Source: Allobosea caraganae (GTDB lineage Bacteria; Pseudomonadota; Alphaproteobacteria; Rhizobiales; Beijerinckiaceae). From it: a stretch of DNA of 64,000 nucleotides. Positions 34,222 to 42,136 of the stretch are shown in pieces. Within the stretch, counting starts at the first letter, position 1; every line of letters begins with the position of its first letter. Position numbers and translations under genes: made by a program. The DNA lies in the NCBI RefSeq assembly GCF_003351345.1, contig NZ_QQTO01000022.1, forward strand, positions 434,001-498,000, read 5' to 3'. The notes beneath the pieces are model-generated. The model worked only from the letters and a program-made list of their open reading frames with translations. It was not told the DNA's origin and did no database searches.

Positions 34222-35518
34222 TTTCCTGCCTCTCTGTCTGAAACATATCCGATAGGGCAGCCATGAGCCGCTGGCCTTGCGGGGAGTCCGGCGACATGCC
34301 GAGCTCTCCGAACTGACGCCCGAGGCGCCGCGCCAGGCCGATCGCGGGGGCGGCGGCGTTTGCCGCGGCCAAGGCGGGCAGGAGCCCGTCGACATAGCGC
34401 TCCGCCGAGTTCGTCTCCCGGACATAGGCCCTGGCGCGCCGCCCCATCGCGGCGGCGGCGGCGCGATCGGCCAGGATCGCGGTCAGGTGGCGGGCCACGT
34501 CCGCCGCCTCTCGCCCAGGCTCGCAGCGCAGGACGAGATCGGCCGGGACATCGGCGTAGACGCCGTGGTTGGACACCAGCACCGGACGAGCGGAACGCAT
34601 GCCCGTGATCAGCGAGGCCGAACCCGCTTCGATGATGGGGTTGCGCAGGCAGCAGACGACATCGACCGATCTCATCTCGTTTTTCAGCGCGTCGTCGTCG
34701 ATCCAGCCGGTGAAGCGCGGCGGCGCGATCCCGAGCTCGGCCGCGAGCCCCTCGAGCCACGTCCGCTGATTGGCCCCGACTTCTCCGATCAGGCGGTACT
34801 GGCAATGCGCCTTCAGGTCCGGCCGGCTCGCTATCGCGCGGAGGACCTGGTCGGCCTGCTTATTGGGGTTCACGTCGCCGATCGTTGCGACGACGAGCGT
34901 CGGCCCGGGCTGCGGCGGCTCGGGCATGCCGTCGTCGGGCATGGTCAAAGGCTGGACCGTCACAGCGCCCGAACAGGCCGCGCGCAGCCGGCCGGCCCAG
35001 CCATGCGAGTGAACCACCGCTCCCGAGACCATCGGAGCGAGCCATTCGAGCATGGGCCGCTCAGTGACCATCTGCTCCAGCGGCAGCCAGAACTCCGCGG
35101 CCCCGCCGTTGCCGGCGCCGTAGACGGCCTCGGCAAGCCGCCGCGGCGATTGCGAGGCCGGCAGCCAATCCTCCGCCCAGACGTCAGCCAGGTGCGCCAG
35201 GAAGCCGTCGTGAAAGATCCCCAGCACCGGCAGGCGGTCCATCAGGTCGGGAAGCGCGCCGTGATAGGAAAAATTATTGCCGATATTGGCGATGACGCCG
35301 TCGAAATCCGCCCGCAGCTGTTGCGGAGACGTAGCGCCCAGCATCCGCACCGGAGCGGAATCGCACCGGCTCGGAATTTCGGCCGCGGCGCCGACCTCCG
35401 TGCGGAAGACGGAGACCTCATGCCCGCGCCGCCGCAACTCCGCGACCAGGGGCGCGCCGAAGGTCGCGATCGCCGATTTCGTATTCCAGGGACTGAGCCA
35501 AGCGATTCTCAGCATCAT
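34193..35518 (-). CDS. GT4-type glycosyltransferase
   Basis: A 441-residue GT-B glycosyltransferase. The N-terminal LRIAWLSPWNTKSAIATFGAPL begins the acceptor domain. The C-terminal donor domain shows VVATIGDVNPNKQADQVLRA, YRLIGEVGANQ and IIEAGSASLITGMRSARPVLV. It would add a sugar in the cytoplasm to a lipid- or protein-linked glycan. The start overlaps the stop of the upstream glycosyltransferase gene (ATGATGA). The C-terminal 60 residues, rich in Ala/Arg, extend past the usual fold. Confidence 0.88.
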   Translation of the reverse strand: MMLRIAWLSPWNTKSAIATFGAPLVAELRRRGHEVSVFRTEVGAAAEIPSRCDSAPVRMLGATSPQQLRADFDGVIANIGNNFSYHGALPDLMDRLPVLGIFHDGFLAHLADVWAEDWLPASQSPRRLAEAVYGAGNGGAAEFWLPLEQMVTERPMLEWLAPMVSGAVVHSHGWAGRLRAACSGAVTVQPLTMPDDGMPEPPQPGPTLVVATIGDVNPNKQADQVLRAIASRPDLKAHCQYRLIGEVGANQRTWLEGLAAELGIAPPRFTGWIDDDALKNEMRSVDVVCCLRNPIIEAGSASLITGMRSARPVLVSNHGVYADVPADLVLRCEPGREAADVARHLTAILADRAAAAAMGRRARAYVRETNSAERYVDGLLPALAAANAAAPAIGLARRLGRQFGELGMSPDSPQGQRLMAALSDMFQTERQENARASSHAK

Positions 35519-36546
35519 GCCAACAACTTCTTCAGCGTTGTTTCCCAGGTGAAATTGCAGGCATCGAGGATGTCCCGCCCCGCCTCGCCGAATTCTTGCG
35601 CCTGCCTTCGATTCGAGACGAGCGCAGTCATCGCCGCGCCCAAGGCCTCAGCCGTCGGCTCTACAACCAATCCGCTCCGCCCGTTCTTGACGATATCAAG
35701 AACCCCGCCTGAATCCGTCGTGGTGATGACGGGCTTCGCGGCACGGAAAGCTTCCATCGTTACATAGCCTACACTGTCCTCATCGAACGGAATATAGGCC
35801 GACGCGCGGCACCTGTTGACCAGGGAGGCGATATCCTCCTTCGGCAGATAGCGGAGATCGAGCGTCACGCGATCTTCCACGCCATGACGGCGCGCGAGCT
35901 GAACCAGATCGGCCGATATCGCCGGATCGTCAGGCGGGCCTGCGATCACCAGCCTGACGCCAGGAGCATGGCGAAGCGCCTCGATCAAAAGCGATTGGCG
36001 CTTGGCCGCGTTCACCCGACCGCCGGCGAAGACGAAATCCTCGCTCGGGCCGCCCGCGAACAGCTCGGGGTCGTTGAGCGGAGCAGACAGGACCTCGGCT
36101 TCGATCCCGTGGTAGCGGGACAGGCGCTTGGCCGCCTCCGATATCGCGAACAGGCGCCGCGCCGAGCGGAAGGCCTCCTCATCCGCCAGCCGGATCGCGC
36201 CGCGGATCGCCTCTCCCGACGCGTCGTCGGGAATGTTCGACATGCCGGCGTCAAAGAGGTCGTAGGCCTGCCGGTATTGATGGAGCAGCCAGACGACCCT
36301 GTTGGGATGCGGAACCAGGTAGACGGGGAATTTCAGCGCGATCACGCGGTCGACATTCTCGATCCGCAGGTTGCGGGCGATCAGCATCTCGTCGACGAGC
36401 CGCTCGGCCGGGTTCCATGAGAACGGAATCCGCATCTCCTCGGCCTCGTGCCCGGCCATGCGAAGCTGGAGGACGAGCTCGCGCGACAGGGCCTCGGCGC
36501 CTCCGCGCACGAACGGCACCCGGCTGTTGAGGACGAGCACCTTCAT
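35515..36546 (-). CDS. GT4-type glycosyltransferase
   Basis: A 343-residue GT-B glycosyltransferase beginning MKVLVLNSRVPFVRGGAEAL, where the Gly-Gly motif is the usual acceptor-domain loop. The donor domain has FVFAGGRVNAAKRQSLLIEA, VRLVIAGPPDD and the E-x7-E pair in DEDSVGYVTMEAFRAAKPVI. The start overlaps the stop of the one-domain gene upstream (ATGA). Its N-terminal half is paralogous to that gene: both have a YDL segment and ARRLFA-S-AA, pointing to a local duplication. Confidence 0.9.
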   Translation of the reverse strand: MKVLVLNSRVPFVRGGAEALSRELVLQLRMAGHEAEEMRIPFSWNPAERLVDEMLIARNLRIENVDRVIALKFPVYLVPHPNRVVWLLHQYRQAYDLFDAGMSNIPDDASGEAIRGAIRLADEEAFRSARRLFAISEAAKRLSRYHGIEAEVLSAPLNDPELFAGGPSEDFVFAGGRVNAAKRQSLLIEALRHAPGVRLVIAGPPDDPAISADLVQLARRHGVEDRVTLDLRYLPKEDIASLVNRCRASAYIPFDEDSVGYVTMEAFRAAKPVITTTDSGGVLDIVKNGRSGLVVEPTAEALGAAMTALVSNRRQAQEFGEAGRDILDACNFTWETTLKKLLA

Positions 36547-37112
36547 GCCAGCAGCCGCCCGATCACGGCATCCCAGCCGATGCCCGACTCGGCGATACGC
36601 CGCTCCGGCTCCGGGGCGGCCACGGGAGGGTAGAGAACCTCGCTGTCCAGACCATTGAACGTCTTCAGCCCATCCGCGGCGGCCTGGCTATTCGCAAACA
36701 GGCGCCGGGCGCCGGCAAGGGCGGCCGTGTCCGCCGCGCGCACCGCGTCGCGCAAGCCCCTGTACTGGGCGTTGTCCGGCAGCGAGCTGTGCTGCGGGTC
36801 TCCCCACAGATCGTAGAACATGCGCTGGTGGTGGATGAACCAGCAGATCTTCCGGCTGTGCCGCACCATGTGGGACGGGGCGCGGAACGTGACGACGAGA
36901 TCGAAATGGCTTTCAAGCTCGATCATCTGAAAGGCGAGCATCTGATCCAGGACCGTCTCCGGGTCATCCGAACTCGGGACATAGATGGTCTCGACGAGGT
37001 GGCCGCGCGCCCGAAGCTCCTCCTCCAGCCCTTCGACGACGAAGCGGTACCCGCCCTCGACGGGAGGCACTGCGGACGAAATCAACGCGATGCGTTGAGG
37101 CGAGGCGGTCAT
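36543..37112 (-). CDS. One-domain glycosyltransferase-like protein (N-terminal GT-B half only)
   Basis: A 189-residue protein that resembles only the acceptor half of a GT4 enzyme: RIALISSAVPPVEGGYRFVV, KICWFIHHQRMFYDLWGDPQ, ARRLFANSQAAADGLKTFNG, SEVLYPPV. The donor half, with the E-x7-E motif, is absent; the protein ends at IGRLLA and the next glycosyltransferase starts in the overlapping ATGA. It may be a remnant of duplication, or a subunit working with the complete enzyme. I chose the ATG at 37112, which overlaps the acyltransferase stop. Confidence 0.8.
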   Translation of the reverse strand: MTASPQRIALISSAVPPVEGGYRFVVEGLEEELRARGHLVETIYVPSSDDPETVLDQMLAFQMIELESHFDLVVTFRAPSHMVRHSRKICWFIHHQRMFYDLWGDPQHSSLPDNAQYRGLRDAVRAADTAALAGARRLFANSQAAADGLKTFNGLDSEVLYPPVAAPEPERRIAESGIGWDAVIGRLLA

Positions 37113-37741
37113 GACGGCTTCCGCAGCAGCTTCGCCGGGGCGCCCCCGACCCAAACGCCATCGGGCAGGTCGGAGACCACGGCAGATCCGGCGCCAATGA
37201 CGACGTCCGCCCCGATCGTGATTCCGGGCCTGACGGACGAGCCCACGCCGACCAGCGTCCTGGCGCCGACCGTGACCTGCCCCGCCAGGGCGCAGCCCGG
37301 GGCGACGTGGCATGCGTCTGCCAGCATGCCGTCATGGTCGACGATCGCACCCGTGTTGAGGATGGCATGCTCGCCCAGCGCCGCATCCGTGCCCAGCACG
37401 GCCCGGGCCATCACGAGCGCGCCGTCCCCGAGCCTCGCGCTTGGCGCGACGAAGGCTGAGGGATGAACGAGGCAGGGCTGGCCAAAATTCAACGCCCGGA
37501 CCTTCGCCCCGACCTGCTGCCGCAGCCGGTTCTGCCCCAGGGCGACAAAGGCGTGGCGGACGCCCTGCGACCAGAGTTGCGGCAGGAGATCGTCGCCACC
37601 CAAAATCGGCGAGCGATGCAGAGACGACTGCTGCACGCCGATATCGAGGAACCCGACGATCGAGAAGCCGCCGAGGGCGGAGACAAGCTCATGCACGACA
37701 CGGCCATGCCCGCCCGCTCCAAGGATGACGAGCGGCGTCAT
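37109..37741 (-). CDS. NeuD/PglD-type sugar O/N-acyltransferase (left-handed beta-helix)
   Basis: A 210-residue enzyme. The N-terminal nucleotide-sugar domain reads LVILGAGGHGRVVHEL; the C-terminal hexapeptide repeats run from VHPSAFVAPSARLGDGALVM through NTGAIVDHDGMLADACHVAP to AGSAVVSDLPDGVWVGGAPA. The His in VDHD is the expected catalytic base. With the DegT aminotransferase it suggests an N-acylated amino-sugar, as in PglE-PglD. The ATG at 37741 overlaps the FkbM stop (ATGA). Confidence 0.9.
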   Translation of the reverse strand: MTPLVILGAGGHGRVVHELVSALGGFSIVGFLDIGVQQSSLHRSPILGGDDLLPQLWSQGVRHAFVALGQNRLRQQVGAKVRALNFGQPCLVHPSAFVAPSARLGDGALVMARAVLGTDAALGEHAILNTGAIVDHDGMLADACHVAPGCALAGQVTVGARTLVGVGSSVRPGITIGADVVIGAGSAVVSDLPDGVWVGGAPAKLLRKPS

Positions 37742-39072
37742 GTGCGCACGACCAGCTTGGGCCAATCGGATGGCGGGCGGCGCAGCATCAGGAGATTGAC
37801 CGAGAAGACGCCGTCGAGATCCGAGGGGACGATCGCCCGAATGCTGCCGTCGCCCTCGCTGATCTCCCAGGGGCGAAAGCCATGCTCGGCAAAGGCGCCA
37901 AGCCAGCCGGCGGGGTCCATGCCGAGCCGCTCGAGATGAGAGGCACCGAACTCGACGATCATCGCAAGGCCCGGCGTCGATTCCAGCAGGCGCGGCATCC
38001 CGCGCAGGACCTCCAGCTCCATCCCTTCGACATCGACCTTGACGAGCTTGGGATGCATGCCGTCCGGCAGGGCGGAATCGAGCGTCCTGACCGGGACCTC
38101 GATGCCGCCCTCCCCATCCGCGAGCGGCAGGAGGCTGTTATGGGACGAGGTCAAGCCCAGGTGGAGCTTGGCCGTCGCCTCGGCGGATCCGATGGCGCAT
38201 TGGACGATCGTCACGGCGCCCTCGGCGCCCTTGAGGGCGATGGTCCGGCGCAGCAGGTCGGCGCAACGCGGGGTCGGCTCGAACGCCACGACCTTGCCGC
38301 CCGTGCCCACGGACGCCGCCATCACGAGGGTCAGCGAGCCGATATTGGCGCCGACGTCCACGGCCTGATCACCGGGCCCAAGCATCCGCTGCAGAACGAG
38401 GGAGGTGCCGGGCTCGAACGCATCCCCGACTTCGACCATGGTCGATACGAGGCGCAGATCCTCCGCCGGCACCAGGAGCCAGCCGAAGGACGTCCTGCAC
38501 AGAACTTCGGTGCCCAGGGGCACCGCACGCGACCGGAGCAACTGGCCGGCATAGTTCTCGACCCTGGCCAGGCCGGCGGCGGTGGCGCCTGCGGTCGCTT
38601 CGACCCTGGCCAGGCCGGCGGCGGTCGCGCCCGCGGTCGTTTCGACCCTGGCGAGGCCGGTAGCGGCACCACTCGCGCTCGCCTCGACCTGGGCCAACCT
38701 TTGCGTCAGGACTCGCAGAGCCTCGTTAGTCTCCCGGGAATACTGGCCAACGACATCCAGCATCTCCTGTTTTCCCGCCAGCAGCGTCGCGATTGCCAGG
38801 GTTTGCTGCTGGGCGAATTGCGACGCTTCGACGCCCGCCGTCACGCGCCCCTGCAGGCGCGTCAGCAGCGGCAGGACAACAGGACGGAGCCACCTGAGGC
38901 CACGGCGGCCGATGCGCCGATAGAGGGAGAGCCCTGAAGGAGCAACGCTCCCCGCGCCCGCGCCGCTCGCGCGCAACGAATGGGCCGGCTCGCCTCCGGC
39001 GAGAGGGAGCTGAGCCCCTCTCTCAAAGAGAGCGCGCGATACCCCGGCCCTGAAGGAAACATTCAGACGCAT
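37738..39072 (-). CDS. FkbM-family methyltransferase with N-terminal coiled-coil repeats
   Basis: A 444-residue protein. The C-terminal half is an FkbM SAM-dependent O-methyltransferase: VDVGANIGSLTLVMAASVG (motif I), VVAFEPTPRCADLLRRTI, VKVDVEGMELEVLRGM. The N-terminal half is helical with three and a half 14-residue repeats (GLARVEATAGATAA) encoded by 42-bp direct repeats, probably a coiled coil for oligomerisation. It is the first gene of the glycan operon and would methylate a sugar, perhaps capping the chain. An A+T-rich upstream region holds the promoter. Confidence 0.88.
   Translation of the reverse strand: MRLNVSFRAGVSRALFERGAQLPLAGGEPAHSLRASGAGAGSVAPSGLSLYRRIGRRGLRWLRPVVLPLLTRLQGRVTAGVEASQFAQQQTLAIATLLAGKQEMLDVVGQYSRETNEALRVLTQRLAQVEASASGAATGLARVETTAGATAAGLARVEATAGATAAGLARVENYAGQLLRSRAVPLGTEVLCRTSFGWLLVPAEDLRLVSTMVEVGDAFEPGTSLVLQRMLGPGDQAVDVGANIGSLTLVMAASVGTGGKVVAFEPTPRCADLLRRTIALKGAEGAVTIVQCAIGSAEATAKLHLGLTSSHNSLLPLADGEGGIEVPVRTLDSALPDGMHPKLVKVDVEGMELEVLRGMPRLLESTPGLAMIVEFGASHLERLGMDPAGWLGAFAEHGFRPWEISEGDGSIRAIVPSDLDGVFSVNLLMLRRPPSDWPKLVVRT
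38558..38725. repeat. 42-bp in-frame tandem repeats inside the FkbM gene
   Basis: Four units begin at 38558, 38600, 38642 and 38684, each starting TCGACC(C)TGG. The first three are nearly identical, and the fourth is degenerate. Each encodes 14 residues, a multiple of two heptads, in keeping with a coiled coil that can grow or shrink. Confidence 0.85.
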
Positions 39073-39428
39073 AGAATTGCGCTTCTCAAAGCATTTTTTA
39101 ACAGAACAGCCGCCGAGATAGCAGAAAAGGTCTATTTTGTCCAGATTTTATATACTTTATACTACATACATAACCTTACGTCATCAAATAGATGTTTATC
39201 ACCTCAAATACTTATAATCTAAAATCTGATCATCTACGCCCGAAAAGACCGGATACTGGTGATTCTACCGCGAGCTGCGCGGTGGTCGGCACATGCGATG
39301 CGGCGGTGGCGCAGCTCATGCTGCGCCACCGGGTCGCCCGTTCACGAGGCCAGGCACATCATCCGAACGCGACGCCATCGGACCACGCCGGCGGCGGCGT
39401 CATAACCAAGCACGTCAGGATAAGCGCT
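39073..39428. other. A+T-rich spacer between the glycan operon and the RTX genes
   Basis: A 356-bp spacer with no credible gene. The first 170 bp are strikingly A+T-rich (TATACTTTATACTACATACA) and hold the likely promoter of the FkbM-led operon on the minus strand. A strong hairpin at 39305-39330 lies in the second half. Confidence 0.6.
39305..39330 (-). terminator. Strong hairpin downstream of the first RTX gene
   Basis: GGTGGCGCAGC and GCTGCGCCACC are exact inverted copies with loop TCAT (11-bp stem). It lies about 100 nt after the RTX stop codon. No T tract follows, so it is a terminator only by position and stability. Confidence 0.5.
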
Positions 39429-40499
39429 TTAAAACGTAAAGCCAAAATCGTTCGCATGCAGGGAGGTGCGCAGCACGTTCTGCAGCACGACGGTGTTGCC
39501 CTTGCCATCTCCGATCCAGGTATCGGCGCCGACCTGGGCCGAGTTCGCGTAAACCTGGGCGAAGCTCAAAAACACGGAGTAGGAGAAGACCACGGCATCC
39601 GGCGAGCCCGCACCGGCGACGAAGTCGGTGATCACATCCACGCCGAAGCCGGGCCTGACCAGGAACAGATCCGAGCCAGCGCCGCCGGTCAGCGTGTCAT
39701 AGCCGGCGCCGCCCTGGATGACGTTGTTCTGGGCGTTGCCGATGATGATGTTGTCGGTCGCATTGCCGGTGCCGTAGACGGCGTTGCCGCCCATGATCAG
39801 GTTGTCGACGGCATCGGGAAGCGCGAAGTTGACATAGGCGAAGACCTTGTCGGCGACGCCGCCACCCGCGAATTCGAAGGCGATGTCCGAGATGTCGTCG
39901 ACTTCGTAGGTGTCGTTTCCGCTGCCGCCGAGCATCACGTCGGCTCCGGTTCCGCCGAGCAGGACGTCGTCGCCGACGCCGCCATCGAGCCAATCCGAAT
40001 CAGCGCCGCCGTCGAGCTTGTCGTTGCCGATACCGCCCTCAAGATAGTCTATGCCCGCTCCGCCGTAGAGTCCGGAAGCGACGACGCCGCCGAGGGCAAC
40101 GACGATATCCGTGCCGCCGTCATCACCATCGCCCCCATAGATATGATCGCTGCCGGCGCCGCCATACAGGGCGTCCCGACCTTGACCGCCCTCCAGGTAG
40201 TCGCCCGAATCGGCCGCGGCGGGCCCACCCACTAGGAAATCGTCGCCGAGACCTCCGTAGAGGTAGTCGATCTCTGCCCCACCTTGCAGCCAATCATCTC
40301 CATTGCCACCGTAAGCATCAATGTCTAATCCGGCAGCCGCCGGGTCTACAGAAATATAATCGTCACCCCACCCGCCTTCAAAATAGTTATACGACCCATA
40401 AGCAGCGAAAACGACATCGTCTCCGTTACCCATATAATACCAATCATAGTCTAAGTGATCCGATATTTCATTAGCGTCACCGCCATAAAGCGTAGGCAT
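39429..40499 (-). CDS. RTX calcium-binding protein, type I secretion substrate (copy A)
   Basis: A 356-residue protein made largely of glycine/aspartate-rich nonapeptides of the RTX kind (for example YGGLGDDFLVGG, EGGIGNDKLDGG, LGGTGADVMLGG). These fold into a Ca-binding beta roll outside the cell. The last 125 residues (NLIMGGNAVYGTG to LHANDFGFTF) lack repeats at the end and contain the uncleaved C-terminal secretion signal. No signal peptide or enzyme domain is seen. I chose the ATG at 40499, 7 nt after GGAG; a GTG lies at 40517. It is paralogous to the next gene, and its exporter lies upstream. Confidence 0.9.
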   Translation of the reverse strand: MPTLYGGDANEISDHLDYDWYYMGNGDDVVFAAYGSYNYFEGGWGDDYISVDPAAAGLDIDAYGGNGDDWLQGGAEIDYLYGGLGDDFLVGGPAAADSGDYLEGGQGRDALYGGAGSDHIYGGDGDDGGTDIVVALGGVVASGLYGGAGIDYLEGGIGNDKLDGGADSDWLDGGVGDDVLLGGTGADVMLGGSGNDTYEVDDISDIAFEFAGGGVADKVFAYVNFALPDAVDNLIMGGNAVYGTGNATDNIIIGNAQNNVIQGGAGYDTLTGGAGSDLFLVRPGFGVDVITDFVAGAGSPDAVVFSYSVFLSFAQVYANSAQVGADTWIGDGKGNTVVLQNVLRTSLHANDFGFTF

Positions 40500-40662
40500 A
40501 ATACCGCTCCGTATCACAAAGTGAGATTTGATCTTGGCCTCAGTGATACAGGGTTTTCTTTTGCTGTCACGCTCAATCTCTAGTTGCGCCGATGCAACCC
40601 TCCCATCGAGGGAACAGACAAGCGCGGCACATTGGCCGGCTAACCGCGAGCGCGATCAAGAC

Positions 40663-40681
40663 CGGGCGGACGAAACGCCCG
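40663..40681 (-). terminator. Short hairpin after the second RTX gene
   Basis: CGGGCG and CGCCCG pair around a 7-nt loop (GACGAAA), 24 nt after the stop codon of RTX copy B. No T tract follows. The stem is short. Confidence 0.35.
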
Positions 40682-40705
40682 CCCGGGGAGCCGTCCAGAC
40701 GCGCG

Positions 40706-41665
40706 TCAGACGAAGCCGAAATCGTTTGCGTGGAGCGCGGCGCGGTTGACGTTCTGGAGCACGACGGTGTTGCCGTAGCCGTCGCCGATCCAGGTGTCGG
40801 CGCCGACCTGGGCCGAGTTGGCGTAGACTTGGGCGAAGCTCTGGAACAGCGCGGTGGAGAAGACGACCGCATCCGGCGTGCCGGCGCCGGCGACGAAGTC
40901 GGTGATCACGTCGACGCCGAAGCCGGGCCTGACCACGAACAGGTCGGAGCCAGCCCCGCCCGTGAGCGTGTCGTAGCCGGCGCCGCCCTGGAGGACGTTG
41001 TTCTGCGCATTGCCGATGATGATGTTGTCGGTGCTGCTGCCAGTGCCGTAGACGGCGTTGCCGCCCATGATCAGGTTGTCAACGGCGTCGGGAAGCGCGA
41101 AGTCGACATAGGCGAAGACCTTGTCGGCGATGCCCTGGCCGGCGAACTCGAACACCCGGTCGCCGACATTGTCGACCTCGTAGGTGTCCTCGCCCTCGCC
41201 GCCGATCATCAGGTCGGCCCCGGTCCCACCGAGCAGAGTATCGTTGCCGCGGCCGCCATAGAGCGAGTCCGCATCGGCGCCGCCATCAAGGGTATCACCG
41301 CCGTCTCCGCCATAGAGGTAGTCTATGCCGGCGCCGGCATATAGCAGGTCGTTACCCTGGCCTCCGTCGAGGCGATCGGCACCGGCATAGGCATATATGA
41401 CGTCGTTCCCTTCGTCGCCATACATGTCGTCAGTGCCGGCGAAGCTCGATTCATCGGCATCCAAGTTGTCATCGCCGCTGCCGCCATACATGTCGCCGTA
41501 GGAGTTCGTTCCGTCTTGAAAATTCAAGCGGTCGGTGCCCTCACCGCCATACAATGTGTGTGAGCCGGCGGTGGCACTGAGGTTGTCATTGCCATCCAAC
41601 CCGTACATGACGGCATCAGTGCCGGTGTAGATGTCGCTACCAAGCGTTCCGACGTAAGTGACCAT
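40706..41665 (-). CDS. RTX calcium-binding protein, type I secretion substrate (copy B)
   Basis: A 319-residue protein with RTX nonapeptides from near the N-terminus (MYGLDGNDNL, GGSGDDNLD, GGQGNDLLYAG, GGRGNDTLLGGTGADLM). The C-terminal 130 residues are nearly identical to copy A (VDNLIMGGNAVYGTG, IIIGNAQNN, TDFVAGAG, LHANDFGFV), while the N-terminal repeat blocks differ. It should be exported with copy A by the type I system encoded next to it. The role may be adhesion, biofilm matrix or surface layer; no catalytic domain is visible. Confidence 0.9.
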   Translation of the reverse strand: MVTYVGTLGSDIYTGTDAVMYGLDGNDNLSATAGSHTLYGGEGTDRLNFQDGTNSYGDMYGGSGDDNLDADESSFAGTDDMYGDEGNDVIYAYAGADRLDGGQGNDLLYAGAGIDYLYGGDGGDTLDGGADADSLYGGRGNDTLLGGTGADLMIGGEGEDTYEVDNVGDRVFEFAGQGIADKVFAYVDFALPDAVDNLIMGGNAVYGTGSSTDNIIIGNAQNNVLQGGAGYDTLTGGAGSDLFVVRPGFGVDVITDFVAGAGTPDAVVFSTALFQSFAQVYANSAQVGADTWIGDGYGNTVVLQNVNRAALHANDFGFV

Positions 41666-42136
41666 CGCCTTCTCCCTGGATGCTATCGCGGTTAGTCATT
41701 CGAGGCTGCGCGCCGTCGGCGTGCAGCTCTGCCCATGCGAAAATTCGGCGATGCTGTTTTGGCGCCCATCAGCAACCCAAACCCCAGCGTGATGATGGCA
41801 CTGAATTTTAACCGGTCCATCCTTTATTCGGATGACGATCGGCCTATGCCGTCAAATAACTCCGCCACTTTCTGGATCATTATTTTCCTTACGTAACCTT
41901 ATATTGATATAATATCTTCCGACTATCAGTATTACACTTAAATCTACGTTGCCGTTCTTGTCATCCAAAATTCTTTGATCGAAATAAATAAATTCAGATA
42001 CTTTTAAATTACCGAAAGCTCATCGGCATATCGAATTGGAATCATGACTGCCAATCCCCCTGCACGGGCCACGCAGACATTACGTCAACCTCATCTCGTC
42101 CAGCTCACCCGCAACCGCACAGCTCCGGAAGCGTCC
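41666..42136. other. A+T-rich spacer between RTX copy B and the type I secretion genes
   Basis: A 471-bp spacer. About 41840-42010 is very A+T-rich (CTTATATTGATATAATATC). No open frame, tRNA or terminator with a T tract is convincing. It must hold the promoter of RTX copy B on the minus strand and the end of the secretion operon. Confidence 0.6.

Noticed and set aside
37113-37313. An N-terminal extension of the one-domain glycosyltransferase
   Set aside because: The extension is Arg/Gly-rich and overlaps the acyltransferase gene in another frame. The internal ATG at 37112 gives a standard glycosyltransferase start.
38558-38725. CRISPR-like tandem repeats
   Set aside because: The 42-bp units are contiguous without spacers, keep reading frame and encode a coiled coil inside the FkbM gene.
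39073-39428. A small gene in the A+T-rich spacer (an open frame near 38980-39222)
   Set aside because: It begins inside the FkbM gene on the opposite strand, and its translation has no coding character.
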